This document shows, in pieces, positions 35,867 through 56,425 of a DNA stretch of 64,000 nucleotides (positions are counted from its first letter, which is position 1; each line of letters begins with the position of its first letter). Source of the DNA: Amia ocellicauda (taxonomy: Eukaryota; Chordata; Actinopteri; Amiiformes; Amiidae); contig NC_089863.1 in NCBI RefSeq assembly GCF_036373705.1, positions 23,272,417-23,336,416 on the forward strand, read 5' to 3'. The notes below the pieces were generated by a model. It did not search any database and was not told where the DNA came from. It was given only the letters and a program-made list of their open reading frames with translations. The position numbers were made by a program, and so were the translations under genes.

Positions 35867-38800
35867 TCTATACCAAGTTGGGCTCTTGTTGTCAGCCATT
35901 TGTTTTGCACTGATGAATCCAACACTATTCGTACCCCTGTCGGCTTCATCCCCATTGCATTTCATTGAGCTTCCACTGGCTTTTGTAACAGGCAGTGGGT
36001 ATCGATGCCTCAAAGTATTGAGCCAAACGGACCACTTTTGGATACGTAGCATAAAAAAAAAAATTACGCGGTATTTACTCATATTAGCGGGAAGTTTTAT
36101 CTGAGAATTTATCATTACCGTAAAATTATTACTATTTTTATTATTATTACAAAAAATCAGTGTTTTTACTAATTTGTACTTTTTAGTTTTGTAGCAGATC
36201 AGTGTTCTAAGCATTGATACTTTTTCTTGCGTGAACGGACGTTCTCCGTAGTCTTGGTCGCAAAACGAGAAGATGAAATGTGAGAAGCAAAAAGGTAGCC
36301 AAAGAATAAACCTGCAAAGTGATGCGATTTAAAAAAATATATAAACAAATCCTCTATTATTTTTCGTATATATAAAGTCTAAGATGGTGACTCTGGCCCG
36401 CTGTGCCGGCTGCCCTTGATCTCCGTATAGTTCGCTGTTTCAGGCCTGCGGTGTCATTTGACTCTCGTTTCCTCTGAGCTCTGTAACCGTCCCGTGCAGC
36501 TGATTACCAGTTGAACTGAACTCGTTAAGCAACTTTCTGCTTTTCTGAAGGTCAAGATGTTTAAGAGGCCCTGTAATTACCTTATAATTTCTTTTATTTT
36601 TTAAATTTAAATGCCTGATTTGCATCTCTCCCGGACAAACGTTGAGCCTGTCTTGAGCTGAACTGTAGTTCCTGTTGTTGTTGAGTCCCATCCATGACGG
36701 CTCGGTTATGTTTTTCTCGGGTTTGAATTAGAATCGGACTGGGCTGAAATCCTTGGTACTTGTTGAGCAAGGGGCGGAGGGTGACTGTTTTTTTGAGAGC
36801 CCTTGAGCCTATTGCGGGAACGAACCGCCGGCGAAAGCTGTGACCCGTTCCACGAACACGAACACAAACACAAAACACACAAACCCAAACGGAATGCTTC
36901 CCAAAGATACAAACCTTCGACTTCTGCAGAGCCTTTAACGAAACTGAGCCATTGGGCTTGTTGCATTGGTCTGGTGGTTTCTGGTTTTTCTTTATCATCT
37001 TCGTTTTATTGGCCAAAATCTGGCTACTTAAAAGGGCACCTTGCTTGCTCATCCCAGCATCAAATGTGAATCCACTCAAAATCAAAGTTCTTGTTTCCCC
37101 TCCAACCCCACCGTAACGGCAGTCGCTCATCCATTCTCGGGACGACAAAAACAGATTCAAGAAAAGTACGGAGAATAGGAGAGGGCGGGAAAGGGAGAGT
37201 TTCTACGATTGTGTTTTTAATTCCTGTAGAATCGTCACTTAAGGGCTAACCTGTAATAGTCAAATATTGAATGAAAATAGACAAAGGCGGGAAAGAAAAA
37301 AAACATTGAGTGATCCGGACCTTGTTGCGCAGTGGAACCTCATTGTATAATTATGTTGCTTTTATTATTACTATGCTTATTTTTGTGGTAGGGGACAGTC
37401 CTATACACGGCCTTCGAATTTCTTCTGTCAGTTTGTTAATCTTGTGCTTAATTCCTCTCCCGTGACTCACGCAGGCGAGTCTGGGGGTTCGACGTACCAA
37501 GCCGCTCCAGAGATGGGAGGCCTAAAAGGGAGCGAGAGGGGCAGTGTCGGGCCGGGTCAAGGGACGGTACGGTTGCCACAGCGAGCCCCCTAGTCTCTTT
37601 AAGTAGCTTTTGATAAAGAAGTCTAAATGAGTAATTGCTGCTCTTCCTATCAGTATGGTTACATGGCAGTTGTGGATCTCTATGATTGTAACGCAGCATT
37701 ACGGCTTATCTGTTCTGAGTAACGAGGGCAGTTTATCTGGATCCGTCGTCTAATTCGCTAACGAAAGAGACGAACGCAACTTAAAAGCATCTGATTGTAG
37801 AATGTCCAGTCAACCAATGATTCAACCCAAAGCAAAATCTGTGAAATCATTAAAGACAAGCTTTAATATTTTCTTTCCAGCGTGATGGAAGTTTAGATTT
37901 TTTTTATTATTATTTTTTATTTCTTTTAAAAGAGGTTTCCTTCTAGGCGAGATCTGGGTTCTACCAGTTTTGCGGTATAGATTACATTTATAGAAAAGTG
38001 ACTTAAAAAGTAAATTTTCTTATCACAGTTTTTTAAATTCTATTTTGCTAAGATGGGTTATTATTTCATATGAAGAAGAAGAAAAGAAAAAATCCGTATC
38101 ACTCAACGTTATTTATGAAAATCTAAAAAAAAAATAAAAAAAAAATAAAAAAAATATTTATGAGTAACCGCTGAAGACGTTTTGTTTTTTAATTAAAGAA
38201 AAATACAAAAAGAAAACTTAATATATTTCTAACACAGGGAGCTGTTTTTTTTAGTAAAAAGTTTTATTTATGAGCTTAAAAAATAGAAGAAAAAATAATC
38301 AGACTCTTTATTTATATTTCACTCTTAAATAATAAAAAGAGGGTTTCAACCTTTCTCATGGTCTATATCTTTCAACAGCAGAAATACTGAATGTCTGACA
38401 TGGTAGTCCAGTGCATCTTAACGTAATTATATTCACAGACAATTGGAAGGTTTTGGGCGTTTTTTTGATTCACTGAGTCTTCCAGCGTGGAATCCAGGGG
38501 TGAAAAGGGATTTTAAAGGGGAGGTCAGCCAGTCCAGCTGAAAACCAGTGTGGAAATTGACTATAAAAGCTGATCCTGTGCTCTGATTGGGCGCCTGGGG
38601 TCTGGTATCGTAGAAGCCGTCGTCTCAGTGAACCAAAAAATGCAAGCCTATAGACTGTATTTATCTATATTATAATAAACAAAAAGAGGGGTAAAATTAT
38701 TGTAACTTTTAAATAAGAAAGCAAAGAGTAAGGTTTAAGAAAGAAAAGTTATTTCCTACAACAGAGGTTTAATAGTTCTATATATTTTTCTTCCCCTACC

Positions 38801-38870
38801 CCAATTCCCACCACTTTTGTTCAATCTTGCTAGAATACATTTCACTCTTCAAGGTACTACAGAAACAGTT

Positions 38871-38891
38871 TTTTTTTTTTTTTTTTTTTTG
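38871..38891. repeat. T homopolymer
   Basis: About 21 consecutive T within the mex3a downstream tract. Confidence 0.9.
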
Positions 38892-39394
38892 GAGAACGAA
38901 GATTGAAGTGGGTCTTGTGTGGGGTCACTTGCTCGCACACAAACACACACACACGTACAAACATAGATCTACTACATGTGTTGGAATTGTACAGAATTAG
39001 TTTGGTTTTGCTTTCACGTCCTTCAAAGAATGCCAAATGTTTCGAAAAGCAAAGCCAAACCAAAACGGAAAAACCCGCGAAAACAAACCTGGTCAACAAA
39101 CGAACACTCAAACTGAAGCCTTAAGTAACAAAACAAAACAAAAATTCTTCTTCTTCCTATAGTCGGTCTCCCTCTCCAACACTGTCGTAGTATTTTGGGT
39201 AGATATATACCAGCACTTGAGTTGGGGGGGAAACGCCAAACTGATCCATTGGTGCAACTACAATATCCTCCGTGGCTGTTGGCGTTGTGTAGGCGCAATG
39301 TGTAGTAGAGATAGCTCCACATAACCACATCCATACATATCCTTGCATATTTGCATGTTTCTCGTAGCGTTCACCTAGACTTGAAAACGGCCGC

Positions 39395-39480
39395 GGTGCC
39401 GCCGGGGAGCCGCGTCCGATTGGTGGCGCCACTCGGCACCCGTCGGGCACGCTGGCAGGCCGCTGTCGTTTTAGATTCGC
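39395..39480. promoter_or_regulatory. Isolated CpG-rich island with inverted CCAAT box
   Basis: A short CpG-dense stretch standing out from AT-rich surroundings, containing TCCGATTGGTGGCG. The same 14-mer occurs in the orphan cluster at 7435-7448. It could be a regulatory element or a relic of a dispersed repeat. Confidence 0.3.
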
Positions 39481-40438
39481 ATAGTGGGGCGCCCCAGCGG
39501 CGTTGTAATAGGAGACAACTTCAGATTTGTAGAAACTGGTAACAGCAGCAGTCTGGCAAAGAGGAATTCAGTCCCCCCGCCCTTCCAGGATTTGTGTCAA
39601 TCTACACAACTTGGAGGTAGTGTTCAAATCTCCCTCTCTGTTGCCCAGGTGCTAAATGGGCATCTCTGCTCGAGCTGGCGACAATTTGACGTGCTGTCGG
39701 ACATCGAGAAGCCCAGATGCCTGGATCAGTGCGAGTCCGAGGCAGTATGGGGATGGCAACAGAGGGGGGTGGGTTTGTTTTTACGGTACATTTCTTACAA
39801 TCGACCTGCCTTCATATTGTCTGGAATGACATTTTGTTTATCAAGGTGTGGTATCGGGGGTTTTGACCAATCACAGGCTTTGATCTCTGAGCGGTGAGTT
39901 AAAGGCCTCTTTGGGGCATGAATTTCTCCCTTTGCTTAGACTGCCGTCTATTTTTTGTTTTCTTTCCTTCATAAATGTTCATGACAGTCGGTCTTTGGTA
40001 GCTGTTTATCTTCCGGCACTGTAGAAAGTTACATACCAGTCTCATAGTGGTTTTAGTGCATTAGATGGGTCACACCTACTGACCATTCTTTCTGATTAAT
40101 CCGTAAAACGAGAGAGGGGGGAGAGAGAGAGAGAGTGAGCGAGAGATGGAGGGAGAGAGCAAAAGAAAGAAAGAGAGAGGGAGGCGTGGCGTGTCCCGCA
40201 GTCTTGCGTGGCGTGTCGTCACATGTGTCTTCTTTGAACCATGTCAAGATGTTGTCATGTTGGCACAAAGCATGCAACATTGCTTTTTTTTTTTTTCTAG
40301 CACATGTAATCTGTGATTGTTTTTTTTTTTTCCTTTTTTTTTTCCTTGTTTTTTTTAATATATACACCGTATTATAATACTAGTTTGGTTTCTTGTATTT
40401 TTTTTAAGATGGTTTTAAAATGTATTGTAAATGTTTCT

Positions 40439-40470
40439 AATAAAAATAAAAACATGAAAGTACTTTATTG
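40439..40470 (+). terminator. mex3a: Poly(A) signal, probable mex3a 3' end
   Basis: AATAAA at 40439-40444, a second AATAAA-type copy just after, then a GT-rich stretch (GGTGGCTTTG) about 30 bases downstream, the arrangement of an efficient cleavage site. Confidence 0.6.
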
Positions 40471-40750
40471 CAGGTGGCTTTGACTCTCGACTGGCACTAA
40501 ATGCACTCGTTTTCCCCAGTTTAAATGGGTCTGGAACTACACCCCTTCTCTCAGGCTAGAATTTGAACACCTTCCCCTTTGAACAGGCAGAAGAGGGTAA
40601 AAACACTGGTATTTACAGTTTACAATTTCATTTTAGCAGTATTGCAAATGCATTTCTACAGAAAAAGTCAACGCAGCCAGACACCACTGTCTCAGATGGG
40701 TAGGGAACAACCACAACACTACAGCAAGCAAGTGGATATTTAACAAATCT

Positions 40751-40756
40751 TTTATT
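40751..40756 (-). terminator. rab11al: Poly(A) signal, probable end of the Rab11A-like gene
   Basis: AATAAA on the minus strand, 2.64 kb downstream of the Rab11A-like stop codon. It would place the transcript end near 40730, less than 300 bp from the mex3a signal on the other strand. Confidence 0.5.
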
Positions 40757-40947
40757 TGATATGTACACATTTTAAACCAAATATACAGATACGCATCACA
40801 ATACTTTAAAAACCATTCCTTCATCCTACAGCGAGGGGGGGAAATTCGTCCTTGTTGGGGGTCGAGTAATCCGACAGACACTCCTACACAAGCGTGTCCT
40901 CAATAGGGTACAAGTAGCTCAGGGCTCCCTTGACAGATGGGCTAAGA

Positions 40948-41229
40948 CAGTGGTTCCCAACTCTGGTCCTAGAGTACCCCCTCCCCTGCTGGTTTTTGTT
41001 CCAACCGAGCTCTTGATTACTTAAAGTAATCTGCTTGGATTTGACTTTTTAAATTGTGTATTACGAGTTGGTTCTTTAATAAGTATACAATTCTATAAAG
41101 AACCAACTCGTAATACACAATTTTAAAAGTCAAATCCAAGTAGACTGTTACATCAATTAAGGTTCAATTAAGTAATTGAGAGCTCAGCTGGAACAAAACC
41201 CAGCAGGATACCAGGGTTGGGAACCACTG
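40948..41229. mobile_element. hAT-type foldback MITE with 8 bp target duplication
   Basis: A 282 bp element with ends CAGTGGTTCCCAACTC and the inverted GGTTGGGAACCACTG. It is flanked by GGCTAAGA (40940-40947) and GCCTAAGA (41230-41237), an 8 bp target duplication with one mismatch. The two halves are near-perfect reverse complements around about 41085, so the whole unit can fold into one long hairpin. No transposase is encoded. Terminal CAG...CTG with an 8 bp duplication is typical of hAT-derived MITEs. It lies in the inferred 3' UTR of the Rab11A-like gene. Confidence 0.9.
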
Positions 41230-41906
41230 GCCTAAGAGGACACCGTACAATCCTTCCCAAACCCTTTCAAGTAAGGAACAAAGGAAGTGACAAAGTAACT
41301 GCCAGGAGGGGGGGAAGGGGGAGATGTGCAATGATCAGTAAATCAAGATGTTTCAATCAATTAAATACGCCATTAACTTCTACTGCTAGAGCCCAGAACC
41401 CACCCACCCCCTCCTGACATCAGGCAAACGGTCCTGAAGGTTTTTGGTTCAAACGCAACAAAGCCTTGCGTTTCCTCTAGTCGGATACAAACGAAATTTG
41501 TAACGATACCGATCCTACACCCACGTATTCAGGATAAAAAAACGAACTAACAAAAAAAAAAAAAAAACACCGGAACACAAAAAAAACGATCAAAATTAGC
41601 AAGGCAAGGATGTTCCGAGCGAGAGGAGGAGCAGGTAGAAAAACTAACGACTGAAGTTAACCCAGCATGTGACCCGTCTGGAAACAAATCGGCCACAAAT
41701 CCCAGCGCTCCGAAACGAGGCCGCGGTGTTCAGCAGAGAGGCCGGGACAAACTCCCGCTCCGATCGAGAGAGACGTTCACTGCACTGACGCCGGGCCCAA
41801 GGTGTCAAGCACATTTCGGTAACCGTTTAGTGTCTTGCCAAACAGTCCTTCAGCGGAAGCACTTTAAAGTCACGTGATGGGAGAGGGGCGCGCGTCAGGT
41901 GAGCAG

Positions 41907-41907
<1 letters not shown>

Positions 41908-41990
<83 letters not shown>
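41908..41990. repeat. (CA)n microsatellite, 83 bp
   Basis: Uninterrupted CA dinucleotides, about 41 units, in the inferred 3' UTR of the Rab11A-like gene, where the transcript would read (UG)n. Confidence 0.97.
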
Positions 41991-41992
<2 letters not shown>

Positions 41993-41999
41993 ACTCGGC

Positions 42000-43399
42000 T
42001 CTCGCCCTGCTTGGGTTCATTCGCTCACCATCCCCCATTGGTTTCGGAAGTGATGTCAGTTTTCACGGCAGCTTTTCACACAACACTGAACGAACATTCG
42101 AATTGCCTTCAATAGAACGGGCGAGGAAACGCAAAAAGGGCTCTCTCTATAGGATGATTTAAAACATTATCCCCCCCCACAACAAACCCTATCCCACCCC
42201 CTCTTGTTATTTTTTTCAAGTTTGACATCAAGGCAGGACGATGTGAAAGGCAAAGACTGAACTGCATGCGTATCCGAATGGAGTCTGTGACTAAAGAGAA
42301 AAACCCAAATTCCCAAAGCCCTGAACAGTTTTACAGCTGCGCCTCAAAAACAATTTATAAAGACTTGCGGAGACTCCGAACTGTGACCCGCCGAGTGGCT
42401 AGTGTTTCAAAAGATCCAATCGTCTCGAGGTTTGGATCAGACCCCCTCCGTGGAGAGGCAGGGTTCCCCCGACCTGAGCCGCTGCCTAAACTTGCTTCAT
42501 GGATCCAGAAAAGGGTTCCCCGATCTTTAGAAACATGGGATTAAGAGAGAGCTGTACGGTCGAGCATCTGGGCACACAAGGGTTTAGAGTTATCGTGGTT
42601 GAGACGGGGGAGGGTGGGAAGACTACACTGCCTCCGTCGTTGGGCCACCTCGAGGGTTCGGCTCCTCCAACCCGGGTGGTCCTGGAGATCCCAAAAGGGT
42701 CTTCAGTGCCAACCCGAGTCCAAACTACCCGATTACAAAAAACAGCCTCCTGTCCTCCTCGCCGTCTCGACTGAGCCGGCGTCTCGCCCCTCCCAGTGCT
42801 GAGCGAAGAAGAAAGCCATCTGGGGAACTGTTCTAGACTGAGGGACCCCTGACCTCCAAGAGTAGAGGAAGGGAGGTGACCAGATCGAAGGACCAGGAAG
42901 CGGCCAACGGGGAGTGAACCCAGCGGTCCTCATTAGTGTTGAGAGAAGGCAAGTCATCTTAAATATAGATAGGAGTACAGCGAGCAGGAACTACACAAGT
43001 TAGACTCGTTAACAGTCCGACTAAAAGGAGGGCCACTCTCCATGGGGGGCGAGATTTCGTTTCATTTCACGCCGTGGTGGTGGGGTGGGGGGGAAACGCT
43101 CAACCACTGATTGACTCGCTGGCTCTGGGGCTCAGGGAGGGCTGGTTTGGCGAAGCGTGCAGAACTAACTGCAAGACGCTGGAAAAGCCACCTAAACTAA
43201 ACTAAAAACACGCTTCACAAACTCTGACCAGTCTGTGATGTCCCCCCCTCCCAGCGACTCTACGGGTCTTGATTCATTCCCCCTGCTCCTTGGTCTGTGC
43301 CTTTCCACACCCTCTTCCCCCTCCCCACAAAATAAAAATAATAATAATATAATAATAATAATAATATCCCTCCCTCTCCACCCCCCTGCGCCCAGCGGC
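42000..43399 (-). other. rab11al: Proximal 3' UTR of the Rab11A-like gene (inferred)
   Basis: Non-coding sequence directly downstream of the stop codon on minus. It has a TAA/ATA repeat at 43331-43367 and no recognised exon. It is assigned to the 3' UTR because the first good minus-strand AATAAA is at 40751. Confidence 0.45.
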
Positions 43400-52534
<9,135 letters not shown>

Positions 52535-52550
52535 GTCTCCTCAGTGTTGG

Positions 52551-52574
52551 TCTCTCTCTCTCTCTCTCTCTCTC
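52551..52574. repeat. (CT)n in the presumed 5' UTR of the Rab11A-like gene
   Basis: CT repeat on plus, so (GA)n in the transcript, 17-40 bases upstream of the Rab11A-like start codon. Confidence 0.9.
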
Positions 52575-52859
52575 CCCGGGCTGAACTGCACTCCTCGGCG
52601 GCTGCAGAAACGTGTTTAAGGCGGACTGTGGCACTTCCTGGAAAGGGGGCTGGAGATCTAGTTCCGCATCTCTGCCTGGCGTTGCTGAGGGGGGGGTCGG
52701 CTGTAAAGGCAGTCCTCGGCGTTTGTCGTGCTTGGATTTATTTATTTATTTTTCTCAATGGTGTCTGTACTGCTGGTTGGGTTTGATTGTTTGGTTCCCC
52801 GGCTTCAAATGCAAATGACCTCCCTCGGAAACTTTCCCGTCCGCCTGTATCTGTATCTC

Positions 52860-53080
52860 TCTCTTCACTTGTTCTCCATTTCCGCACAGTGACCCGCCTC
52901 CCCGCCGCGCCGCTATTGGTCGGGCCCCGGCTGGCACCTGTCGCCCGCTCGCCTGTGATTGGCTGGGCGGGCGTGTCCGTCAGCCCCCAGATGGCAGGTT
53001 TTGTTTTGTGGCCGCTCCCGCATGACGTCACCCGGCCCCGCTGTGGCGCAGGTGTGTTCGGCGCTGTCATTACGTCACCC
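52860..53080 (-). promoter_or_regulatory. rab11al: Probable Rab11A-like promoter (CCAAT and CRE sites)
   Basis: GC- and CpG-rich block 330-550 bp upstream of the start codon. CCAAT boxes (minus; ATTGG on plus) lie at 52915-52919 and 52958-52962. A perfect palindromic CRE, TGACGTCA, lies at 53023-53030, and a related TTACGTCA at 53070-53077. There is no TATA box. This is a typical CpG-island promoter composition, and CRE sites suggest CREB/ATF input, which is inference. Confidence 0.65.
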
Positions 53081-53126
53081 CGTTCGGAAGCGAGGGTGTG
53101 GGCTTCCAGGGGCCAAAAATGCCGAG

Positions 53127-53150
53127 TATATATATATATATATATATATA
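53127..53150. repeat. (TA)n microsatellite
   Basis: Uninterrupted TA dinucleotides just beyond the presumed Rab11A-like promoter. Confidence 0.9.
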
Positions 53151-53860
53151 TTAAAGGTGTTATACAAAATGAGCCGTTCCCTTGCCGTAATTAGAGGGGT
53201 GTATACAGTCATTGTACCGTTGTGAGTGGGACTGTGACACACACAAATTGTAATTACAGCTGCACATCAATATTTTAATTGTTCCAACGTTTTTTTTTAA
53301 TAGTACCAGACATATTTATCATAACGCCTCCTGCTGGACAAGAAAAAAATATGCTTCCTTAGCCTATGTATTATTTACAAGATAAAATAGGGTGATTCAA
53401 TTTTAAAAGCAGTACACATTTGCTTCAAACTGTGACGTGTTTCTGCTTTAAATAATGCTTATTTAAAGATTATGCAAATAATATCATTTATGTATGTTAT
53501 GCAAACTATATTCGTGTGTCCGGAAAGCATTTAACACCTGAAAAATCTGATTTATTTGTGTTTAAATTGTACCTTAAATGAATTTGCTAGGTGGCGCTCT
53601 TTAATCTAAATTTATAATCCCCTTTATTACTGATTGGGGTGCCGCCTGCACTGGAAACGTTAAACATCTCCCTGGAGCATAAGATCTCGTTTAAAAATGC
53701 AGTTTGCAATGTTTGGTCATTAGGTTACACAACAGGACATTTAGGCCCCCGGAGAGAGAGAGCCGAGATAGCCAGAGAGTGATTGCACCCACAGAGGAGG
53801 AAGAAACTGAGATTAAATAAGTAGATTTAAATGAGGCAGTGAGGGACAGACAGCACAAGA

Positions 53861-53955
53861 ATGCCTTACCTAGAATGTACCAGTACAAACTGGGTTGTAT
53901 AAATGGGTCATTGTAATGTAATATATTGTAAATGTCCCTGGATTAGTAATATATA
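53861..53955 (+). mobile_element. tRNA-SINE 3' fragment
   Basis: TACCTAGAATGTACCAGTA, then an ATAAATGGGTCATTGTA segment and a tail TAAATGTCCCTGGAT. This is the same family as the copy at 3575-3785 in the opposite orientation, lacking the tRNA-like head. Confidence 0.6.
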
Positions 53956-54896
53956 ATACAAAAAAGCTGATTGAGTGTGTAATTGCAAGCTTAGGTTATG
54001 AGTGGGAACAGGAGGAATGTCCTTATGCAAAGAGTGGTGAGGGTGGGGAACAAGCAGGGAGTTGAAGTGGACTCTCTACAACCCTTCAAGAAATGGGCTT
54101 AGTGAGATCTGGGGACCAATGAGCTGCAAGAAAGTAATCAACCAGGATAGGATCCCCCTCAACTTCATTTCCTTGTGTAGCATTTAAATCCATCCCAACT
54201 GAAAGGGGGTGAGAAAATATTCAGAGTTTGGGGACAGTTTGGATGATTTTAAATGTAGCAAATGTGGATTTAATCTCTCCTAAAGAAAAACACACAGAAA
54301 GGAATGCCCTGGGTTGTTTATTTTATTGCAAAAGATGTATTGTTTGCCAGAGATTACAACATTATGACCACATCTTCCCCCTAGAGGAAATCTGGAACAC
54401 AGAAACCGATCACAGGGATACGACTGATCACTTTTCATTTGACTTCGTTGTTTCCCGATGCATCGCGTCCGAATCGACTTTAATAAGACCAAAATTTAAG
54501 ACAGGTAGTTCTTTGAAAAATAAAAGTACAGAGACAAATAACAAGTCAGCTTAAAAGATTTTAAAAGACAGATGTAAGGATATACTTAGTGGTCAGAACC
54601 TCCTTCTAGCCTAATATTGTGATTCCCATTTCGCCTGCCTGCCTGGACCAATTTAACACCCCCCAGGCTGACAATGGACGGTATCATTCCCCCCCCACTC
54701 CCTTGGTACTGTGTTACCCTGTGGAAGACACAAACTGAAATGTCGTGTAGAGATCAGAGTGCCAAGGTTCATATTCAATACGCACTGGACTCTGCCTGCA
54801 GTACGGACTTCAAACCAAGGAGGAATCTGGGCCTGCAACCTCCTCCCTTGCCCCCCACCAGCCTCCCACAATAAAGAACGTAGAAAACAAAGTAGC

Positions 54897-54943
<47 letters not shown>
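54897..54943. repeat. (AAT)n microsatellite
   Basis: About 15 AAT units. Confidence 0.95.
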
Positions 54944-54944
<1 letters not shown>

Positions 54945-55094
54945 CTGCATAGGGTAGTTAATCTGGGTCTGTGAGACCTGCCCTCAAATTCAGTTCCCGG
55001 AGGGTGACGGTGTCTTCGGTTTTGTTGTGTTTTGGTTAGTCCCGAGATCAGCAACACTACCAGTGAGTCAAAGGTTCTCGGCAGAGAAAACAGG

Positions 55095-55215
55095 AATCAG
55101 GTCTTTACACCGAGAGTTGCGGGGGCCTGCGTCAAAAGCCCCCAGTCACGTTGTTGGAGCCGACTCCTTAGGGTCATTCAAGGTCAGGCTTGAATGTGGT
55201 TCTTGGATCCTTTTT
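55095..55215 (+). mobile_element. LINE (CR1/L2-type) ORF2 3' fragment, tentative
   Basis: Translates to a piece resembling the C-terminus of CR1/L2-type ORF2, the RV..WN.LP..VV pattern followed by SFK.RL: here RGPASKAPSHVV then DSLGSFKVRLE. It shares TCTTTACACCGAGAGT with 56130-56147. It is short and degenerate. Confidence 0.4.
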
Positions 55216-55761
55216 TTTAAGACAAGTTACCGGCTAGCAAACCACTAGTAAACGTTCTGCTATGTCCTTACGTTGTGCTTTTGTTCCAGCCAAGCCCCCA
55301 GAGGTCCGTAATAGTTCTGATAAACTAATTAACATTTAATAACTGCACAATTGTAGGTGGAGTCAACATCAGCCTTATGGCAACTGACTGCAAAAGACCT
55401 GAAAACGATGTTAAATGGGTTTTAATTGAGCAAACACTGGATTAAACAAAGTGACTGAAGACCAGTCCACTTGGGATGAAAATCAGAAGACTGGCTCCTG
55501 CAGGAACTGAATTTGAGCCCCCTGCCCCATAACGACCCTGAAAACAAAAACTCATTAAGTGTTAAAAACCTATTTTGACCCCGGAATGATTAGCGATGTA
55601 GGACAAGTCCACGGGAGACGGAGAGCAGGAGACGGGGGGGCCACTGATGTCACTGAAATAAAGTGCGTCCGCCAACCCCAGCAGACCCCATTGCATTGTG
55701 GGATGTGCTCGGTTTGCAGGGCCGATCCCGGAGGGTGGGGTTATGATGTCACGGGCTGGGG

Positions 55762-55815
55762 AACGGGACGGGGAAGGGGACGGGGAAGGGGACGGGGAAG
55801 GGGACGGGGATGGGG
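55762..55815. repeat. GGGGAC/GGGGAA G-rich minisatellite
   Basis: About four copies of a 12 bp unit GGGGACGGGGAA on plus, ending six bases beyond the rab25 stop codon in the transcript direction. It has four or more G runs, so it can form a G-quadruplex on plus; the rab25 transcript would be C-rich here. Confidence 0.9.
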
Positions 55816-55821
55816 GGGAGG

Positions 55822-55949
55822 TCACACATTCCTGCAGCAGGCTTTCTTCTCCTCTTTGTTCTCGCCTGCGATCGCGTTGGGGTTGGACAGGGAGACGGCA
55901 CTGATGGAGCCGCGAGTCACTTCCTTGCTGGCAACTTTCCGGTGGATCT
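55822..55949 (-). CDS. rab25: rab25 coding exon 5
   Basis: Starts AG|ATCCAC after CCCCAG. It encodes [15 protein letters not shown], the variable tail and CCRNV; the TGA stop is at 55822-55824. Confidence 0.94.
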
Positions 55950-56379
55950 CTGGGGATTAAAACACAAAAAAAACAGTTATTGACTTTAGACTTTTGATTG
56001 TAGAGAGGCTTTACTGCGACCCTGGGTGGAGACCAAAGGACCAACCAAATACTGATGCAATGATTTGGACACTCAAGGGCCCGCGTGGAAATTGGGAGCG
56101 GTCGCTGCCTGTATTGACATTCGCACGGTGCTTCTTTACACCGAGAGTGGCGGGAGGCTGGAACGAATCTGCCCCCCAACCATGTTGTCGGAAGGGATTT
56201 CCGGGAACATTTATTTTTAGTGTCCACCTTCCAAAAATGGATTCTAGGGAGGATTCCTTCAGATATCAACAAATAAATAAATAAAGAGCAAATTATTATT
56301 TCTTACAGGACAGTGAGGAAGAAGGGAAGAAAAATGAAAATAGAGCTCCTGTTGAAACTGCCCTATTTGCAGTAAATGC

Positions 56380-56425
<46 letters not shown>

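Larger units (their letters stand above)
30134..40470 (+). other. mex3a: AT-rich tract downstream of mex3a: presumed long 3' UTR
   Basis: An AT-rich stretch of about 10.3 kb with no recognised exon and little interspersed repeat. It has many poly-T, poly-A and ATTTA-like motifs. Candidate AATAAA signals occur along it, for example near 32563, 33026, 36304, 38129 and 38673, and a strong one lies at 40439. Mex3 mRNAs have long 3' UTRs, so part of this is 3' UTR, but how far the transcript runs cannot be read from sequence. Confidence 0.5.
53155..55821. other. Region between the Rab11A-like gene and rab25
   Basis: No exon is recognised. It holds a SINE fragment (53861-53955), an (AAT)n microsatellite and a LINE-like fragment. 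Minus-strand AATAAA signals at 54317-54327 could end rab25 transcripts, which would make the rab25 3' UTR about 1.5 kb. Confidence 0.5.

Noticed and set aside
55260..55530. Possible further hAT-MITE copy (TTTTGTTCCAGCC and similar)
   Set aside because: Too diverged; only short stretches resemble the family and no terminal repeats are visible.
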